Origin: Chaenocephalus aceratus
Taxonomy: Eukaryota; Chordata; Actinopteri; Perciformes; Channichthyidae
DNA: 64,000 nt
Assembly: GCA_023974075.1 (NCBI GenBank)
Contig: JAMFTG010000706.1
Location: 1-64,000, forward strand
Direction: 5' to 3'
Made by a program: the position numbers and the translations under genes. The notes under the pieces were generated by a model. That model searched no databases and was not told the origin of the DNA. It saw only the letters and a list, made by a program, of their open reading frames with translations. Positions 44,559 to 55,605 of this stretch are shown here, in pieces. Every line of letters starts with the position of its first letter. Position 1 is the stretch's first letter.

Positions 44559-44988
44559 CATCAGACCAGTGGCGTAGCCACCATAGGGCCAGGGTGGGCC
44601 CAGGCCCACCCAGTTTATTCATTGGCCCACCCTGAGAAAGCTTCGGTGTTATTTAAAATTATTTTTAAAATTATTTTATTATTATTAATAATAAAAAACA
44701 TTATTCACCCATTGAGAATATCCAAGAATTCAAAGTGAAATTCAAGTGAACAAATATCGAGTTTAATTAATGTTGTATGTGCTTTGTCCTCTGAACCGAA
44801 CTCATTTACGGTAAAACTGATTGTTGGTTCCGGCGTGCGCCATAATAACGTGAGAGAGGCAGAGAGCTGCCTGCAAAATAAATGATGCCTCAAAGTTCAC
44901 TAATTAACTTTTTTTTTTTAAAGCCAGACTCCAAGAAGAGCCCCCACTGCCCTCATCTAGCATCATTTTCTGATAACGATGAAATAGC

Positions 44989-45072
44989 CCCGTCTCCCTC
45001 TCCCCACGCCTCCCTCTCCCCACGTCTCCCTCTCCCCACGTCCCCCTCTCCCCCCGTCTCCCTCTCCCCACC
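44989..45072. repeat. 17-bp pyrimidine-rich minisatellite
   Basis: CGTCTCCCTCTCCCCAC repeats about five times with small changes. The minus strand is G-rich. Confidence 0.85.
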
Positions 45073-45449
45073 TCTCCTGCTGCTGGGCTGTCAGAAGAAA
45101 AAAACGTTTAACGGAAATTCTGCCGCACGGTTCCCTCGTCCCTTGGAAGAGGCGGAGAGGTGGGTGTTTCTCATCTGCTGGTGGACAGTCCGGAGAGATA
45201 CACACAGGGTTGGGTTTGTAACGGAATACAGGTAACTGCGTGACGTAATCAGAATACACAAATCAAGTAGGCTAACTGTATTCAGCTGGCGTTACATTTG
45301 AAAAACGAGTAATCTGATTACAGTTACTTTCGTAAACCTGAAGTGAATACATTTTGGAATACTTATTGGAATTATTGGTGGAAAAGGTTCCTCACAAAAT
45401 GTAATATTCATTACTGGCAGAACTGTGTGCACACTGCACGGCGCTGCAG

Positions 45450-47728
45450 CATGTCTGTGAGCGAGAGAGAGATGCAGCGTGTCTGTGAGGCCCCGCCCCC
45501 GCACGCAGAGAGAGAGAGAGATGCAGCGTGTCTGTGAGGCCCCGCCCCCACACGCAGAGAGAGAGAGATGCAGCGTGTCTGTGAGGCCCCGCCCCCGCAC
45601 GCAGAGAGAGAGAGAGATGCAGCGTGTCTGTGAGGCCCCGCCCCCGCACGCAGAGAGAGAGAGATGCAGCGTGTCTGTGAGGCCCCGCCCCCGCACGCAG
45701 AGAGAGAGAGAGAGATGCAGCGTGTCTGTGAGGCCCCGCCCCCACACGCAGAGAGAGAGAGAGATGCAGCGTGTCTGTGAGGCCCCGCCCCGCACGCAGA
45801 GGAGAGAGATGCAGCGTGTCTGTGAGGCCCCGCCCCCACACGCAGAGAGAGAGAGAGATGCAGCGTGTCTGTGAGGCCCCGCCCCCGCACGCAGAGGAGA
45901 GAGAGAGATGCAGCGTGTCTGTGAGGCCCCGCCCCCGCACGCAGAGAGAGAGAGAGATGCAGCGTGTCTGTGAGGCCCCGCCCCCGCACGCAGATGAGAG
46001 AGAGATGCAGCGTGTCTGTGAGGCCCCGCCCCGCACGCAGAGGAGAGAGAGAGATGCAGCGTGTCTGTGAGGCCCCGCCCCGCACGCAGATGAGAGAGAT
46101 GCAGCGTGTCTGAGGCCCCGCCCCCGCACGCAGAGAGAGAGGAGATGCAGCGTGTCTGTGAGGCCCCGCCCCCGCACGCAGAGAGAGAGAGAGATGCAGC
46201 GTGTCTGTGAGGCCCCGCCCCCGCACGCAGAGGAGAGAGAGAGGTGCAGCGTGTCTGTGAGGCCCCGCCCCCGCACGCAGAGAGAGAGAGATGCAGCGTG
46301 TCTGTGAGGCCCCGCCCCCGCACACAGAGAGAGAGAGAGAGATGCAGCGTGTCTGTGAGCGAGAGAGAGATGCAGCGTGTCTGTGAGGCCCCGCCCCCGC
46401 ACGCAGAGAGAGAGAGATGCAGCGTGTCTGTGAGGCCCCGCCCCCGCACGCAGAGAGAGAGAGAGATGCAGCGTGTCTGTGAGGCCCCGCCCCCGCACGC
46501 AGAGAGAGAGAGATGCAGCGTGTCTGTGAGCGAGAGAGAGATGCAGCGCGTCTGTGAGGCCCCGCCCCCGCACGCAGAGAGAGAGAGATGCAGCGTGTCT
46601 GTGAGCGAGAGAGAGATGCAGCGTGTCTGTGAGGCCCCGCCCCCGCACGCAGAGAGAGAGAGATGCAGCGTGTCTGTGAGCGAGAGAGAGATGCAGCGTG
46701 TCTGTGAGGCCCCGCCCCCACACGCAGAGAGAGAGAGAGATGCAGCGTGTCTGTGAGGCCCCGCCCCCGCACGCAGAGAGAGAGAGAGATGCAGCGTGTC
46801 TGTGAGGCCCCGCCCCCGCACGCAGAGGAGAGAGAGGGTGCAGCGTGTCTGTGAGGCCCCGCCCCCGCACGCAGAGAGAGAGAGATGCAGCGTGTCCTGT
46901 GAGGCCCGCCCCCGCACACAGAGAGAGAGAGAGAGATGCAGCGTGTCTGTGAGCGAGAGAGAGATGCAGCGTGTCTGTGAGGCCCCGCCCCCGCACGCAG
47001 AGAGAGAGAGATGCAGCGTGTCTGTGAGGCCCCCGCCCCCGCACGCAGAGAGAGAGAGATGCAGCGTGTCTGTGAGGCCCCGCCCCGCACGCAGAGAGAG
47101 AGAGAGATGCAGCGTGTCTGTGAGGGCCCCGCCCCCGTATGCAGAGAGAGAGAGAGATGCAGCGTGTCTGTGAGGCCCCGCCCCCGCACGCAGAGAGAGA
47201 GAGATGCAGCGTGTCTGTGAGCGAGAGAGAGATGCAGCGCGTCTGTGAGGCCCCGCCCCCGCACGCAGAGAGAGAGAGATGCAGCGTGTCTGTGAGCGAG
47301 AGAGAGATGCAGCGTGTCTGTGAGGCCCCGCCCCCGCACGCAGAGAGAGAGAGATGCAGCGTGTCTGTGAGCGAGAGAGAGATGCAGCGTGTCTGTGAGG
47401 CCCCGCCCCCGCACGCAGATGAGAGAGAGAGATGCAGCGTGTCTGTGAGACCCCGCCCCCTGCACGCAGAGAGAGAGAGAGATGCAGCGTGTCTGTGAGG
47501 CCCCGCCCCCGCACGCAGAGAGAGAGAGAGATGCAGCGTGTCTGTGAGGCCCCGCCCCCGCACGCAGAGAGAGAGAGATGCAGCGTGTCTGTGAGGCCCC
47601 GCCCCCGCACGCAGAGAGAGAGAGATGCAGCGTGTCTGTGAGGCCCCGCCCCCGCACGCAGAGAGAGAGAGAGAGAGAGATGCAGCGTGTCTGTGAGGCC
47701 CCGCCCCCGCACGCAGATGAGAGAGAGA
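45450..47728. repeat. GC-rich minisatellite, about 51 units
   Basis: The long unit (about 43-52 bp) is GATGCAGCGTGTCTGTGAGG followed by CCCCGCCCCCGCACGC and a variable (AG)n. The short unit (about 28 bp) is GATGCAGCGTGTCTGTGAGC followed by GAGAGAGA. I counted about 51 starts; short units alternate with long ones in several runs (46340-46690, 47210-47400). Each long unit contains CCCCGCCCC, the GC-box sequence bound by Sp1-type factors. Minus-strand frames up to 806 residues are artefacts of a stop-free unit. Confidence 0.95.
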
Positions 47729-48194
47729 TCTCTTTTAAAATATATTGAAAGTTAGAAACGGAGATGGTTAGATAAAATGTGCAAGATAACGTTTATGTAG
47801 CATTTCTTTATTGTCGAAATGATGACATTTATAACGGGATCAAAGTGAATGGCCTGCTGCTGCTGAAGGCATGGGGCAAGTAACTGGAAACAGTTTTAAA
47901 AGTTATTACATCGTTTCAGATAATAAATAATAATGATGATTCATTCTATTTAGGGCGCCTTTCAAAGCACCAAGGACACCTTACCATTCATAACATATTC
48001 CAAGGAAAGGTTTTAAGACAGGACAAAGAATGCAGTCCGGGTGATGGAAAGTATTCTAAAAGTAATCTGCCGGCGGGGATTGTTGTTAGCTTCTGATGCG
48101 CAGAAGAAAAATCTGGCCCACCCTATTTTTTACAGGCCCACCCTAAAGTACATTTCTGCCTACGCTACTGCATCAGACTCCAGAGAAAAATTGC

Positions 48195-48352
48195 TTGAGT
48201 CCGAGTCGGAGCGTCAATGTACAAGTCGAGTTCGAGTCATCGTGGGGGGGAATTCACGAGTCCAAGTCCGAATCAATCAGTGCGCGAGTCCGAGTCGAGT
48301 CCGAGTCGAGTCCCGAGTCCCGAAGATCGGCCCTCGAGTACTCCATCTCTGC
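48195..48352 (+). mobile_element. GAGTC-family element, third fragment
   Basis: Irregular GAGTCCGAGTC repeats followed by GAGTACTCCATCTCTGCTGC. It starts 17 bp after the hAT duplication, so the 44567-48170 hAT may have inserted into or beside this fragment. The tail differs from the two longer copies. Confidence 0.55.
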
Positions 48353-49627
48353 TGCACAGTAAGGAACAATTCAATAAGAAATATCATTCACTTACATTTG
48401 GATAATACGGGTTTTATTCAAATGTTTCTGGAACGTTTGATTATGCAAATGAGCCAATCTGTAATGCTACATTCCTGTGAATTAAGTGGAATCATAAAAT
48501 AGACAAATGAATGAAATGTATATTTTGGTTACTTTCCACATATTATAGGAGCAGACTTGAGCAGTGCATCAAAGATAATATGTTAATATGTTTTCTTCGT
48601 TATAGTTAGTTTAGATTAGATTAACGTTAAGTACGGAGAAAAGCACAGCATGCATGTACCCAGTGAATACAGACTATATTTACATCTGGTTAGAAATAAC
48701 TAGTGAGATTTGAACATCCGGGACGAGGTACTTTCCTAAAGTCAGGAATGCATGATTTCACTCCACCGTGGCGGGGGATTATTGTTCCATAACTACACTG
48801 ATGGCCAGACGTCCAATGAAAACACAGCAATCGCCAATGTTTAAAGCCGTGAAGCCAAAGAGCGGGTTTTTGGCAAACATTAGGATTAAGGCCGAACGGT
48901 TAAAATCACACCCATACTGATCTGCTTCCATCGGGTTCTTCTGTTGAAACATCGTGCATTACAATATGAACAGCATCTAGCTTCAAAAGATCGTCTAAGT
49001 GTTCGGGTAACGCTGCGCCTGCTCACACATCACATCTGACGCAGTAGTGTCTGTGCGTTTCCAAGGTTACAGAGTCCCGCTTCACGTGGAGCCGCTGACA
49101 GCTTGGCCAAATGTGGCTGTGTGGGGAATATGCTGGACCGCCATCAGCTGGAGACGCCGCCTACACAGCCACACATGGGTCACGGGCTGGAGGGTCCCTA
49201 ATCAAAGAGCGGAGGGTGGGTTTCAGCGTCCAGTGGGACTCGCTCGGATTCGCCCCGCAGGCCAACAACGCATCGTCTGCATAGCTGCTCGTCAGCTGCT
49301 CATCACAACGTTGCCCGTATCGAGTTCCTCTGGTTCAGGGACACTATAGCAACACGGTATGAGCCGCAGTAAGCCTCGCTAAGCCCGTTTCAAAGTTACT
49401 GCCGCTCTGCCGTATGCCCAGAGCCCGGTGACGCGTGTGTGTGTGTGTGTGTGTGTGCCATAATGCCCAGAGGAGGTTGTTGGGCTGTAGATAGGCCACA
49501 GACAATGTTCCCATTGGAGATGCAGAGGGAGGGAAGGCAAGCAGACAGAACGGCGGGGAGGAAGTGAGTATTTATGGGTCATGTGGGTTGCCCTATTTAG
49601 CGTCTGTTGCAGACATCTCGGGCACAG
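48353..49627. other. Unassigned sequence with short (TG)n
   Basis: No gene recognised. A (TG)n of about 25 bp lies at 49434-49458. The 100-residue frame at 49047-49349 lacks known motifs. Confidence 0.4.
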
Positions 49628-49954
49628 TACACACATACTGTGTACACACGTACTGTGTACACACATACTGTAGTACACACATACTGTGTACACAGATACT
49701 GCAGTACACACGTACTGTGTACACAGATACTGCAGTACACACGTACTGTGTACACACATACTGCAGTACACACGTACTGTGTACACACGTACTGTAGTAC
49801 ACACGTACTGTAGTACACACGTACTGTGTACACACATACTGCAGTACACACGTACTGTGTACACAGATACTGCAGTACACACGTACTGTGTACACAGATA
49901 CTGCAGTACACACATACTGCAGTACACACACACTGTAGTACACACGTACTGTAG
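49628..49954. repeat. 15/16-bp palindromic minisatellite, 21 units
   Basis: Units TACACACRTACTGTG (15 bp) and TACACASRTACTGYAG (16 bp) alternate for much of the array: nine of 15 bp and twelve of 16 bp. GTAC and CTGCAG palindromes occur at unit joints, so both strands can fold. The Cys/Tyr/Val-rich frames are artefacts. Confidence 0.95.
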
Positions 49955-50454
49955 TACACACACACGCTCCCAGTCGCACGCCAACAGTCCAATCTGCTGA
50001 GTGACACCAAAGCTCTGCTCTCCGGAGCAGCTTTGCAATAAACTCATCTATAAATCATGATGTTTGGTTTGTGCTGTTTCGCTAACCGCCGGCTGCCTTA
50101 GTAGTGTGAGATTTATTAAAGGCACATCTTGTATGTCGTAATTGCATATATATTTATTTCAATATGCTGTCTGATTCAGATGCCTATCTAAAACAAATCG
50201 AATAGTAGGCTTACTAGCTTCTACACGCTGAAGCAACTGTAGTCAGGGATGCAAACTCATCAGGTATGGAAAACGTGACAAGGATCCGAGCCCCCCACCC
50301 CACGGAATATCGGCTTTAAAATGAGGAAGAGAGGATGTTAGCAGTCAGAACAACTAGAGCAGCAGGTATAATAACAGAAACACTAAAGAGTCACATCTAA
50401 TAGACATATATAAAAGCATTTATTTTAATTGTGTAGCAGTCAGTTTATCATTTT
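49955..50454. other. Unassigned; possible hAT left end at 50255
   Basis: CAGGGATGCAAACTCATCAG at 50255 looks like a fish hAT terminus. No partner end was found. Confidence 0.35.
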
Positions 50455-50689
50455 GGCTGTTGAGCATTTTGAAAATGTATTTTCATGCCTCTTAGTATTT
50501 TTATAATACTTTTCTACTTTCACTTGAGGAACATTTTGAATGCAGGACTTTTACTGTAACAGAGTATTCCTACACTCTGGTACTTCTACTTTTACTCAAG
50601 TACAAGATCTGAGTACTTCTACTTTTACTCAAGATCTGAGTACTTCTACTTTTACTCTAGTACAATCTCTATACTTATACCACCTCTGT
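50455..50689 (-). mobile_element. hAT-like end with ACTTCTACTTTTACTC repeats
   Basis: GTACTTCTACTTTTACTC recurs three times, and the region ends ATACTTATACCACCTCTG. Read on the minus strand it starts CAGAGGTGG, followed by GAGTAAAAGTAGAAGTAC repeats, a familiar fish hAT end. The other end was not found. Confidence 0.45.
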
Positions 50690-51000
50690 TTATAGCCTAT
50701 GAAAACAACTATTAGAAAACGAAGGCTAAAGCTAACGTTAGCGGTTAGTGACAAAGATATTGCGACAGAAAAACGTTTCAGTTCACATCACGCTCTGCCG
50801 CTCTGCTCTGAACACCTGACGGCCCGTTCTAACAGCTATGGCTCAGTCTGTGCCGCAGTGACTCCGCACAGCTAACGAACCACCGTAGCTCATGTAGCTG
50901 ACCCTCATCCCGGAGCAGCAGAGTGCAGCCGACAGGCAGGAAGACTCGAGCACACAGCTCGCGCTTCATATATTAAAACATAACACCATGCGCGTCATGA
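50690..51000. other. Unassigned sequence
   Basis: Nothing recognised. Confidence 0.35.
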
Positions 51001-51062
51001 TGGCACATACATTGTTATGTTCCATAACATAACACATAACATAAATTGTTATGTGCCATCGC
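51001..51062. repeat. Palindromic ATAACAT cluster
   Basis: GATGGCACATA at 51000 is matched by TATGTGCCATC at 51052-51062. Between them lie several ATAACAT/ATGTTAT units that can pair. Confidence 0.8.
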
Positions 51063-51099
51063 GACCGCAGATTATTTCGATTAGATAAAATGTAAATTA

Positions 51100-51242
51100 T
51101 ATTTGACGCAACTTTAGTTACATTTCCATGACTTTTCCAAAACTTTGGGAAAAATATTGTTTTCCAGAACATTTCCAGGGCCTGGAATTTGCATTTTGAA
51201 TTTCCATGACTTTTCCAGGTTTTCAATGACGGTACGAACCCG
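51100..51242 (-). mobile_element. hAT-like end with CATGACTTTTCCAGG repeats
   Basis: CCATGACTTTTCC occurs twice, before GACGGTACGAACCC at the right. On the minus strand this reads GGGTTCGTACCGTC, similar to a common fish hAT left end. The final bases are degraded and no partner end was found. Confidence 0.4.
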
Positions 51243-51539
51243 GTATAGTGTAGCATCTGATTTAGGGGATTAAACAATACACTCGTTGTATTTGTTACCT
51301 GGTGGTTACTTACTTGGTCGTCACTAGGGCACTTTTCATCGTGCTGCTGCACCACACACCCGCCGTGGCCTGTCTGACTGACTGTCTGACTCTGCGCGCT
51401 GCGCGTTCACGTTGAGAGCAGGGAAGGGAGGGGCTGCAGCCAGGGCACGTACGGGAGTGCCGCGGGGCACGTGTGGGGATGTCTGACACAATTACAACGC
51501 GCATTTGGGGCATTGTTGTATATTAGAAGCTTTTAATCC
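51243..51539. other. Unassigned sequence
   Basis: GC-rich near 51390-51470. No feature supported. Confidence 0.35.
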
Positions 51540-51678
51540 AGAATTGATCGATGTCACCATGAGCCACATGCAGTACTGTAAAAAAAAAACGAACTTTCAA
51601 AAGGGCACATTGCTGTCCAGAGGGCAAAACGGGTAGGTGCTGAAGCACTACCTAGAGTCTATGTGTGCACGTCGCTGC
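51540..51678 (-). mobile_element. Possible DNA transposon end fragment
   Basis: AAAGGGCACATTGCTGTCC then GGTAGGTGCTGAAGCACTAC and ATGTGTGCACGTCGCTGC resemble the end region of a repeated fish element. Recognised by memory of the motif only. Confidence 0.3.
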
Positions 51679-52718
51679 CTTGCAGTGATGCTGAAGGTTT
51701 AGACGATGAGTGTTGACGCTAAATGAACGTTTCTAAAGCTGTCGAAGTTGAACAAGTAGCTTTGGCCCCGTTGGAACGCTTCCTCAGACTCTGAGGATCT
51801 GTGAATACCTGTTTCTCCTGATGTCCAGGTCCAGCAGGACGGCTTGTGCCGTCTGAATCTCAATGCCAGAATTAGCATTTCCAATCCCTTACTTGTCTCC
51901 TTGGGAGTAGAGGAGCTGTCCTCTGCCGCTGCCTCACCGACTTTACAACAACTATGTCCTGTACCTCACCGTAACAGAACTAAGAAACACGTTGAGAGGA
52001 TGTGAGGACAGGCACAGGTTAATTACAGAACAAGAGAGCACTGTGGAATGTAAAGAAGCCCAAACTAAAACATCACGTCGCTGGAAGTTAATACTTTGCA
52101 GGACTTTAACTTGTATTTAAAGTTACATTTAGTCATTGTTGCTTCTCTTAATTATAACATCTGAGTACTTCTTTCGCCTCTGTCTTTAATTCAGTATTTT
52201 AAAATGGAAACAAGTCCGTGGCGTTCTCTGGAGAGGTGGCCACAGCGCTGTGGTTGAGCGATGTCGGTCGGTTGGGATTCGGCATCAGAAAGCAGAGCGC
52301 ATCAGTCGCCGTGCCTTTGTGACTCAATATGAATGATCCCTAACAGCCGCCCTGTTGCGTAGTGACAACAACGAGAAACACGTCCTCCTCTGAAGCACCC
52401 TTTGTGAGCTGCTTCCATCTCCAAATGCAGATGTCAGTCACGAGCCGTCAAGGACTCTGACTCCGCTCACCTGCAGCAGCTCACTTCCTATGTATCCGCC
52501 TCTGCTTTGAGGATATGCTAATGAGCGGACCCCGCTGCTGGAGCGCGGCTGCAACGAGAACCAGAGGAGTCCCGGCCTCCACGCCGCCACTTGGAAGCAT
52601 TGACGACATCGATGTGTGGTACTCCGGAAGCTGACATCAGGAAGCCGGGAAGCTTTTGGGTACAGCAATAAAAAGGGAGCATTAGTTAGTGTGGACGGCA
52701 GCAGCAGAGTAGCTGCAT
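51679..52718. other. Unassigned sequence
   Basis: About 1 kb without repeats or transposon ends. A 166-residue minus-strand frame (52438-52938) crosses the C-rich tract and has no known motif. Confidence 0.4.
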
Positions 52719-52770
52719 CCCCCCCCCCACCATCCCCCGACCACCCCACCCCCCCACCATCCCCCCCCCG
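52719..52770 (-). other. C-rich tract; G-quadruplex candidate on the minus strand
   Basis: About 50 bp with runs of ten, five, seven, five and ten C separated by ACCAT or GACCA. The minus strand therefore has at least four G-runs of five or more, far above the minimum for a G-quadruplex. Confidence 0.85.
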
Positions 52771-53331
52771 TTGATGGCTCTGGCTAATGTGGTCCCGAAG
52801 GAGTATTGAGCAGTTACATCTAAATGCCAGCCATCTGTGTGAGCGCAGCGCGCGGGCCTCAGCGCCGGGTGGATTCAGAATGGCTCTGGATCTTCCATCT
52901 GGACGGGTCAGCGGAGCGAGGGACCGGACGCACCACACACACGGCTGCTCCTATGAAGTACCGGAGGCGTGGCTGCACACAGCATGTGAGGCTTTACAAC
53001 ACTCAAACGGGATCAGAACACGTCGCCATGGCGGCACCGTCAGATGGGTACTCGTGAGTATCACGATGCCGCCTGTTGCTAACTCCACTATGAAGGCTTT
53101 CGCCCTGCCACTGTGCACCACGGGGGTCTACACCTGTCCACAGGGGGTCTCTGATCGTAACACAGTATGCCTGCAACCTGCGGATGAGAGCAGACTGAGC
53201 TAGGAGAAGGGTCCCTGTGCTCCGTGGGGCCAAAGGGTCAAAGGCCACTCTGAAGTCAATAGGGCGGATTCACCATGTTGTGTTCACTGATATGAACGTC
53301 CTTGGAGGGGGTCCTTGCTCTCTGTGTTCTC
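52771..53331 (+). other. Unassigned; weak first-exon candidate
   Basis: GTCGCCATGGCGGCACC at 53022-53038 is a textbook vertebrate start context. The frame reads MAAPSDGYS and runs into CTCGTGAGTATC, a good splice donor at 53054. No promoter, second exon or homology supports it. A longer frame (52787-53203, 138 residues) reads through the same region in another phase. Confidence 0.2.
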
Positions 53332-53420
53332 TTAAAGGTGGGGTACTTTGGAGAAACCGGCTTGAGTTAGAAAATACACAGAAAATACACATTTTTGTAT
53401 TATTTCAATGTCCAACAACA
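53332..53420 (+). mobile_element. TTAA MITE, left-end fragment
   Basis: TTAAAGGTGGGGTA then TTTGGAGAAACCGGCTTGAG matches the left end of the complete MITE at 53743-54071, with a small deletion. The rest of this copy was not found. Confidence 0.6.
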
Positions 53421-53742
53421 ACCAACCATTTCATATATTTATTTGAGGTGGTTTTCTTACATCATCACGAATGTATGCAACTCTTTTCAAACCCAGATAA
53501 TTTATGTAATAAGAATTAACAATGAATGTTTTGTCGTATACCTTTGAGTGTGTGTCACCTTTGTGGTGATGCAGGAAGCAGATTTAATTATTCAAAATCA
53601 AAAGAAATATATTATTGAGCAGCAAGTGAGAAACACATGAATGCATAGTGTAGTAATAGTATTCATATTATTAAACATATACTGAAATGTGTGATACTTT
53701 TACATTAGGTACTTTTTACTTTAATATGTTGATGCCAATACT

Positions 53743-54071
53743 TTAAAGGTGGGGTAGGTAATTTTGGAGAAACCGTCTCGAGTGGCTAGAGTTTGAAAAT
53801 ACACAACCGGAAGAAATCTGCCCCTTCCTCACAGAGCCCCTCCCCCAACACACACGTGACCAATGAGGGCAGAGATCAGTGTGTGCCCCGATGGAAGGCT
53901 GACAGGCAGGTAGGCCGTCCAGCTACTTCAGCCGGCTCAGATGATTGGTCGAGCTTTTACAGCGCCACGGCTTCAAAGCACTTCAGATATTCATTGCCAT
54001 CGGGACGTGAAGAGCATCCATGGAATATAACAACAAGTGTTTCTGGAATAAATTACAAACCCCACCTTTAA
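53743..54071. mobile_element. TTAA-target MITE, 329 bp with duplications
   Basis: TTAAAGGTGGGGTAGGTAAT at the left pairs with AAATTACAAACCCCACCTTT at the right. TTAA is present at both outer edges (53743-53746 and 54068-54071), the target used by piggyBac- and Kolobok-like transposases. No open frame of note. Confidence 0.82.
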
Positions 54072-54685
54072 GTTACAGGAAGCAAATTATTGACACCTCT
54101 AAGGCAAAGTGTGGTTCAAGCAAAACACATGACTTGTAAGGGGTAGATAGTTTAGTGTCGTTGGAGCTAACTGACATTGGGACTTTCAAACCTCCGAAAT
54201 CACGGTTGCAATAATCGGTCAATCAGGCGATATGAGATAAGGCTTTGTCTTCTCTTCCCGATGAACCGGCATGCGACAGAACGCCCGATAACTTACAGGA
54301 ACATATCCAACACCCCGACACGTGACAAGAAGTGACCGATCTATCAGTTGTCGAAGGTTCAGAAGGCGGCTCTCCCATCGAGCATTTGCTCGTGAAGTGC
54401 CAAGAACACCTGATCCCCTTTAAGATTGCCTGGATTGTTTTCTATTTGCGGTAGTGACCTTGAAATATAGACAGAATGCCGATCCTACCAATCTAAAAAC
54501 ATTTCCAAAGTTAAGTCTGTGACCTTGAAAAGTGAATCCTTTCTAGCATGCTCATCACTGAAGACAAATGGATTTGGGTTTTGCAGTTTGACCCTCACCA
54601 CGTGTTTTACAGACCTCTACTTTGGGTGTAATACAAAAAGCTAAAAATACTAAAAGCTCGACCTTCTTTCGGCAGGCCTTCCAAT
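54072..54685. other. Unassigned sequence
   Basis: No recognisable feature. Confidence 0.4.
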
Positions 54686-54887
54686 AAACTTTGAGTACAC
54701 CTGGAGTACTGCCATTTTTATCGCTATCTCCGACTTTTATTTGTGTACTCTATTTTATATTTTATTTTTTGATTTCTTATTATTATTACAATTATTTGTT
54801 TAATCTCTCAAAGCGTATCAGTATCCCTTGTTGTGAAGCACTTCGAGATTTGTCTTGGCAGATGAGAAGCGCGATATAAATTAAATA

Positions 54888-54918
<31 letters not shown>
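54686..54918 (+). mobile_element. LINE 3' tail
   Basis: TGTGAAGCACTTCGAGATTT then GATGAGAAGCGCGATATAAA and (ATT)n at 54889-54918 are the standard 3' end of teleost LINEs. Only untranslated sequence is left. The left boundary is approximate. Confidence 0.75.
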
Positions 54919-54934
54919 CAGACATTGATCATTT

Positions 54935-55605
54935 TTTTATTTTTTTTTATTTATTTATTTATAGAAGCACCATGCATACAAAAACATTAATCTCAGCAAA
55001 GAGAAGAGATGCCAGATTATAGCTAATTTCCATCTGTGGTCCTCAGACAGGTTCATAACAATCAATAAACAAACAACAACATGGCATCATCTCCATCAGT
55101 CAAACCATTTAAAACCTGATTTAAGTAGCTCAATAAATTAATACAGAGTACACTGAAATACACTTACATGATCTCGGTCACTCAAATAATTACAAAGCCT
55201 GATTTAAATTCAGGTTACGAACATAACACTTAGTACACTTCAAATACACTTAAATAAAATATCAAATAAAAAATATATAAACTCAGATCACAGTGTAATT
55301 AATGTTGGCATGACTGGTTGCTGAATATCTTTTTTTTTGCACCGTAGGAAAACGAGTTAAAATCAGTTCAGGTTTTAGGTTCAACTGGAAGAGTGTTCCA
55401 GAGCTCGATGGCCGTAAACGAAAAAAGCCCCTCAGCGGTGGTGTGTAGAAGTGTGAATGATTCTGAACACCAATGGAACTCGGGAAAGCAGAACAAGACT
55501 ATCCAAACTGGACAGCTTGTATTTGGACAGTATGTTGCAATGATGGTGTTTTAATGACTTTCTCTCCATAACTTTGAAGGCTTGTTTATATCATGGCCCT
55601 CATTG
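54935..55605 (-). mobile_element. CR1/Rex-type LINE fragment
   Basis: On the minus strand from 55600, frames read KVMERKSLKHHHCNILSKYK then LSSLDSLVLLSRVPLVFRII. With a shift follows GLFSFTAIELWNTLPVEP near 55410. These are C-terminal blocks of LINE ORF2. The 3' UTR runs to a (TTTA)n-like tail near 54935. It lies tail-to-tail with the previous LINE tail, 17 bp away. Confidence 0.78.

Larger units (their letters stand above)
44567..48170. mobile_element. hAT element, 3.6 kb, swollen by a minisatellite
   Basis: CAGTGGCGTAGCCACC at the left pairs with GCCTACGCTACTG at the right. Subterminal GGCCCACCC blocks lie inside both ends. CATCAGAC flanks both sides exactly (44559-44566 and 48171-48178). 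No transposase was recognised. About 2.3 kb of the element is a 51-copy minisatellite, and a 17-bp C-rich repeat lies near 45000. Without the arrays it would be about 1.2 kb. The exact duplication suggests a young insertion. Confidence 0.93.

Noticed and set aside
45292..47712. Minus-strand open frames of 723-806 residues
   Set aside because: They lie wholly or mainly in the GC-rich minisatellite. All three minus frames are open because the unit has no stop, and indels shift between equivalent repeat peptides.
49379..50047. 222-residue minus frame rich in Cys/Val/Tyr
   Set aside because: It is the 15/16-bp array translated; sister frames give the same peptide in other phases.
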